Assembly (NCBI GenBank): GCA_905221615.1
Contig: CAJNDT010000002.1
Location: 1,140,423-1,204,422, forward strand
Direction of reading: 5' to 3'
From: Symbiodinium sp. CCMP2592
Lineage: Eukaryota > Sar > Dinophyceae > Suessiales > Symbiodiniaceae
Length of the DNA stretch: 64,000 nucleotides
The position numbers were made by a program, and so were the translations under genes. Under the pieces are notes generated by a model, which did not search any database, was not told where the DNA came from, and saw only the letters and a list, made by a program, of their open reading frames with translations. Shown here one piece after another: positions 62,074-64,000 of this stretch (its first letter is position 1; every line of letters begins with the position of its first letter).

Positions 62074-63986
62074 GGGGGAACGGTCACTTTGTCGGCTTCC
62101 CTCCTGGAAATTCTCACCTCTGTGACTTCAGGATCCGCATCTCCGTCAGGGTCACGTGCATGCGAACCAGGATCCGATTCAGGTTTACCCCCTCCGCCCT
62201 TCTTCTTGTCATCATCATCATCAGGCGGATCTGGAGGATCATACCCCGTGCCGGTTCCTTCATCATGCTCGTCCTCTCCGTTCTCGTCGCCAGCTTCATC
62301 ACCGTCATCGTCTCCATGGTTTTCCTGAATCGTTTCAGCGAATAATCTCCACTCATCACGATCAGCTCTGAGACGTTGTTCGGCTTTCTGGGCCTTGAGT
62401 ACTTCACTTCGCAGGTCAGCAATCTTCTCTTCGTACTGCTCCGCGATCTCTTTCTCGATCTGACGCCTCCTTGCCTCATGGATAGAATCGTCATAGGCGA
62501 CAGGGGGACCAACGAGGTCGTTGCCCTTCGTAGATGCGGTAACACCGTCGATGCCAACAGGTCTTGAGGAGCTGGCCGATGCTGTGGACTTCGATCCCAA
62601 CATCCCGCGATCCCCCAAGAGTTCGCGTAGCTGTCGATCACGCACGGCTGCCGCATCACTTTTCCCATGAAATCCGCTTGGTATGCCGAACAAAGTGGCT
62701 GCACTAGGCGTGGAACGCGCAAGTGCTGGGCTGCTAATACCTGGCACGTAGTGCTCGGGCATTGCATCCGCCACGATTGGCATTGAACTGCGGCCAGTGA
62801 AGAAGTTTCCACCGGTGAATGGAATTCCATCCATCACAAGGTTCTTGTCCTTGTCCGATTCCGAGAATGCGAACTTCTCTTTGGCGACTGGACTAACTTG
62901 ACTTGGGGACCGTATTTCAGGGGATCGTACCTCATCTCCTACGGAAAATGCAGGCATTACTTCCTTTCCTACGTGCTCCCAGCCAGACTCAGTAGTCCTC
63001 GAAGACATGGGCATGCTCGAAGGTCGCGTCGCTCCTCCTTGATTGGAGTTTCGCGCTGCCTCCAATTCGCTGCGTGTCCTCGCTTGAAGATCTTCTTGTG
63101 CTTTGAGCGTTTTCCTGAGTTCACTCAGCTCGTCGTGCAAGGTAGGCAATGATCGCCTTGCATGATCTTCATTCTGATGAAGTCGATCCTCTGCTTCTTG
63201 CATCCTCTTCACAGCCATTTTGCGGTACTCTTCCTCTTCACCAAGACGTTCGCGAAGCCGAAATCGTTCTTGTTCAATGGCTGCGCTGTTTCCAGCTAGC
63301 CCTTGGATCTCGTTCACAGCCCGCAACTCCTGGTTCTTGACCAAGTGGAATCGTTCCTGCATTGCTTGTAAGGCTTGTTCCGAACTTGCTGTGTTTGACC
63401 GGAGGACCAAGTTCTCTCTGGCGTGTTCATGAAGTTCATGAGTCAGACGCTCATACTCACGTGCCATAAGCTCACCATCGCCTTGCGCTCTTGCCTCCAA
63501 CTGCACAAAGTTGGTGGCTGCCTCCGTGCGGAACACGTGTAGCTGTTGAGCTAACTCCTCGGCAACGGCATGTGCTTGACGTTGTTGAGCAGAGTTCTGT
63601 TCATCCATGCGAAACAAAGCTGTTTCATAGTCTCGCTTCATCTCCTGATTGACATTGTTGATGTGCCTCATGGCTAAGCATGCATGGTCACGTTGTCGTT
63701 CCAATTCTTCAATGCGAATTCCAGATCCTTCATCTTCTTGTTGCATCTCCTTGATCTTGTCCATCAGGGTCTGGACGATTCCTTCGTATTCTTGCACCTG
63801 ACTGCGATAGTACATCTGCTGTGCAAGGTTCGATGCTTCGAATTGTTGCGAAATCGTCAGTTCCTGGTAGGCATTCGGACCATCAGCTATTGCAGGCGTG
63901 GCCACGGATGACGCATCACCACGCGCAGGAATCGTATCCAGAGTCATGTCCAGATCGTCAGTATCGCGTGGTTGATTGGTAACCAT
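61950..63986 (-). CDS. Coiled-coil ORF upstream of Gag-Pol (open at window edge)
   Basis: At least 678 residues; an ATG lies at 63986 but the frame stays open to the window edge, so the true start may be further upstream. Residues about 40-320 are a long, charged coiled coil (QMYYRSQVQEYEGIVQTLMD; ELSELRKTLKAQEDL). The middle is Ser/Pro-rich. A second helical stretch, EKEIAEQYEEKIADLRSEVL, precedes an acidic Asp/Gly tract. The C-terminus EADKVTVPPWPTLTHLNNWR resembles the start of a Gag domain, then reads out of frame to a stop. The downstream ORF overlaps by 124 bp in the -1 frame, so a -1 frameshift would join coiled coil and Gag. Likely a structural part of the retroelement particle. Confidence 0.65.
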   Translation of the reverse strand: MVTNQPRDTDDLDMTLDTIPARGDASSVATPAIADGPNAYQELTISQQFEASNLAQQMYYRSQVQEYEGIVQTLMDKIKEMQQEDEGSGIRIEELERQRDHACLAMRHINNVNQEMKRDYETALFRMDEQNSAQQRQAHAVAEELAQQLHVFRTEAATNFVQLEARAQGDGELMAREYERLTHELHEHARENLVLRSNTASSEQALQAMQERFHLVKNQELRAVNEIQGLAGNSAAIEQERFRLRERLGEEEEYRKMAVKRMQEAEDRLHQNEDHARRSLPTLHDELSELRKTLKAQEDLQARTRSELEAARNSNQGGATRPSSMPMSSRTTESGWEHVGKEVMPAFSVGDEVRSPEIRSPSQVSPVAKEKFAFSESDKDKNLVMDGIPFTGGNFFTGRSSMPIVADAMPEHYVPGISSPALARSTPSAATLFGIPSGFHGKSDAAAVRDRQLRELLGDRGMLGSKSTASASSSRPVGIDGVTASTKGNDLVGPPVAYDDSIHEARRRQIEKEIAEQYEEKIADLRSEVLKAQKAEQRLRADRDEWRLFAETIQENHGDDDGDEAGDENGEDEHDEGTGTGYDPPDPPDDDDDKKKGGGGKPESDPGSHARDPDGDADPEVTEVRISRREADKVTVPPWPTLTHLNNWRSVCTAPIHIMRTGCYGWHQRSTHSLMSKH

Positions 63987-64000
63987 CCGATTCCAAGTCA

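Larger units (their letters stand above)
46373..64000 (-). mobile_element. Giant Ty1/copia-type retroelement with extra ORFs (5' end outside the window)
   Basis: Four consecutive minus-strand open frames cover almost all of 46958-63986: a coiled-coil ORF, Gag-Pol in the copia order (Gag, protease, integrase, reverse transcriptase, RNase H), and two accessory ORFs. The frames overlap or are separated by about 110 bp, so they read as one transcription unit. The copy is open throughout apart from frame changes, implying recent activity or strong selection. No LTR was identified because the 5' end lies beyond 64000. The visible coding span alone exceeds 17 kb, far longer than a usual copia element of about 5 kb. 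Confidence 0.8.

Noticed and set aside
62080..62090. Classical -1 slippery heptamer at the coiled-coil/Gag-Pol overlap
   Set aside because: The C run is TTCCCCCAT in the zero frame and does not fit X XXY YYZ; frameshifting remains possible but is not supported by this motif.

Overview
The window looks like nuclear DNA of a dinoflagellate, most likely a coral-symbiont type alga (Symbiodiniaceae). The reasons are: many small exons; introns that end in AG but begin with GA or GC as well as GT; abundant degenerate TTTAGGG-type telomeric repeats inside introns; very dense microsatellites; protein families that I recall as high-copy in Symbiodinium predicted proteomes (memory, not checked here); and large retroelements with long open frames. 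Nothing supports a prokaryotic or viral origin.

Layout. 1-0.5 kb: hexamer and CTTG microsatellites. 1.09-2.1 kb: a partial plus-strand multi-membrane-segment gene (copy 1). 2.1-10 kb: mostly non-coding, with simple repeats and hairpins. 10.0-16.2 kb: a paralogue of the same gene (copy 2) with long repeat-filled introns. These hold a telomere-like head-to-head repeat (10.77-10.92 kb) and a dense array of about 22 copies of a 22-bp motif in both orientations (12.0-13.2 kb). 17.76-18.87 kb: an orphan minus-strand coding fragment. 18.87-27.29 kb: a tyrosine-recombinase (DIRS-like) retroelement on the plus strand. It carries a recombinase, a Gag-like protein, and a Pol that joins a C5-methyltransferase-like domain to reverse transcriptase and RNase H. 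Gag and Pol share one reading frame and are separated by a single TGA.

29.5-45.6 kb: three plus-strand genes (A, B, C) in a row with many short exons. Gene B begins with a degenerate methyltransferase-like domain. Gene C is nearly intronless and encodes a Cys/His-rich protein that might be transposase-like. 46.37-64 kb: the 3' part of a giant minus-strand Ty1/copia-type retroelement. It has a coiled-coil ORF (open at the window edge), a 2847-residue Gag-Pol with an unusual C-terminal extension of about 820 residues, and two further ORFs. The last of these contains a KptA/Tpt1-like RNA 2'-phosphotransferase domain. A 573-bp internally deleted derivative of the DIRS-like element sits in the 3' end of that last ORF, flanked by a 36-bp direct repeat.

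How the parts relate. The 573-bp derivative shares both ends with the 18.9-27.3 kb element, so the two together fix the element's boundaries. Both copies lie in minus-strand coding sequence in the same relative orientation. Methyltransferase-like signatures occur in two unrelated contexts (DIRS-like Pol and gene B). Exon boundaries for genes A-C and the paralogue pair are approximate, inferred from reading-frame continuity and splice-like sites.
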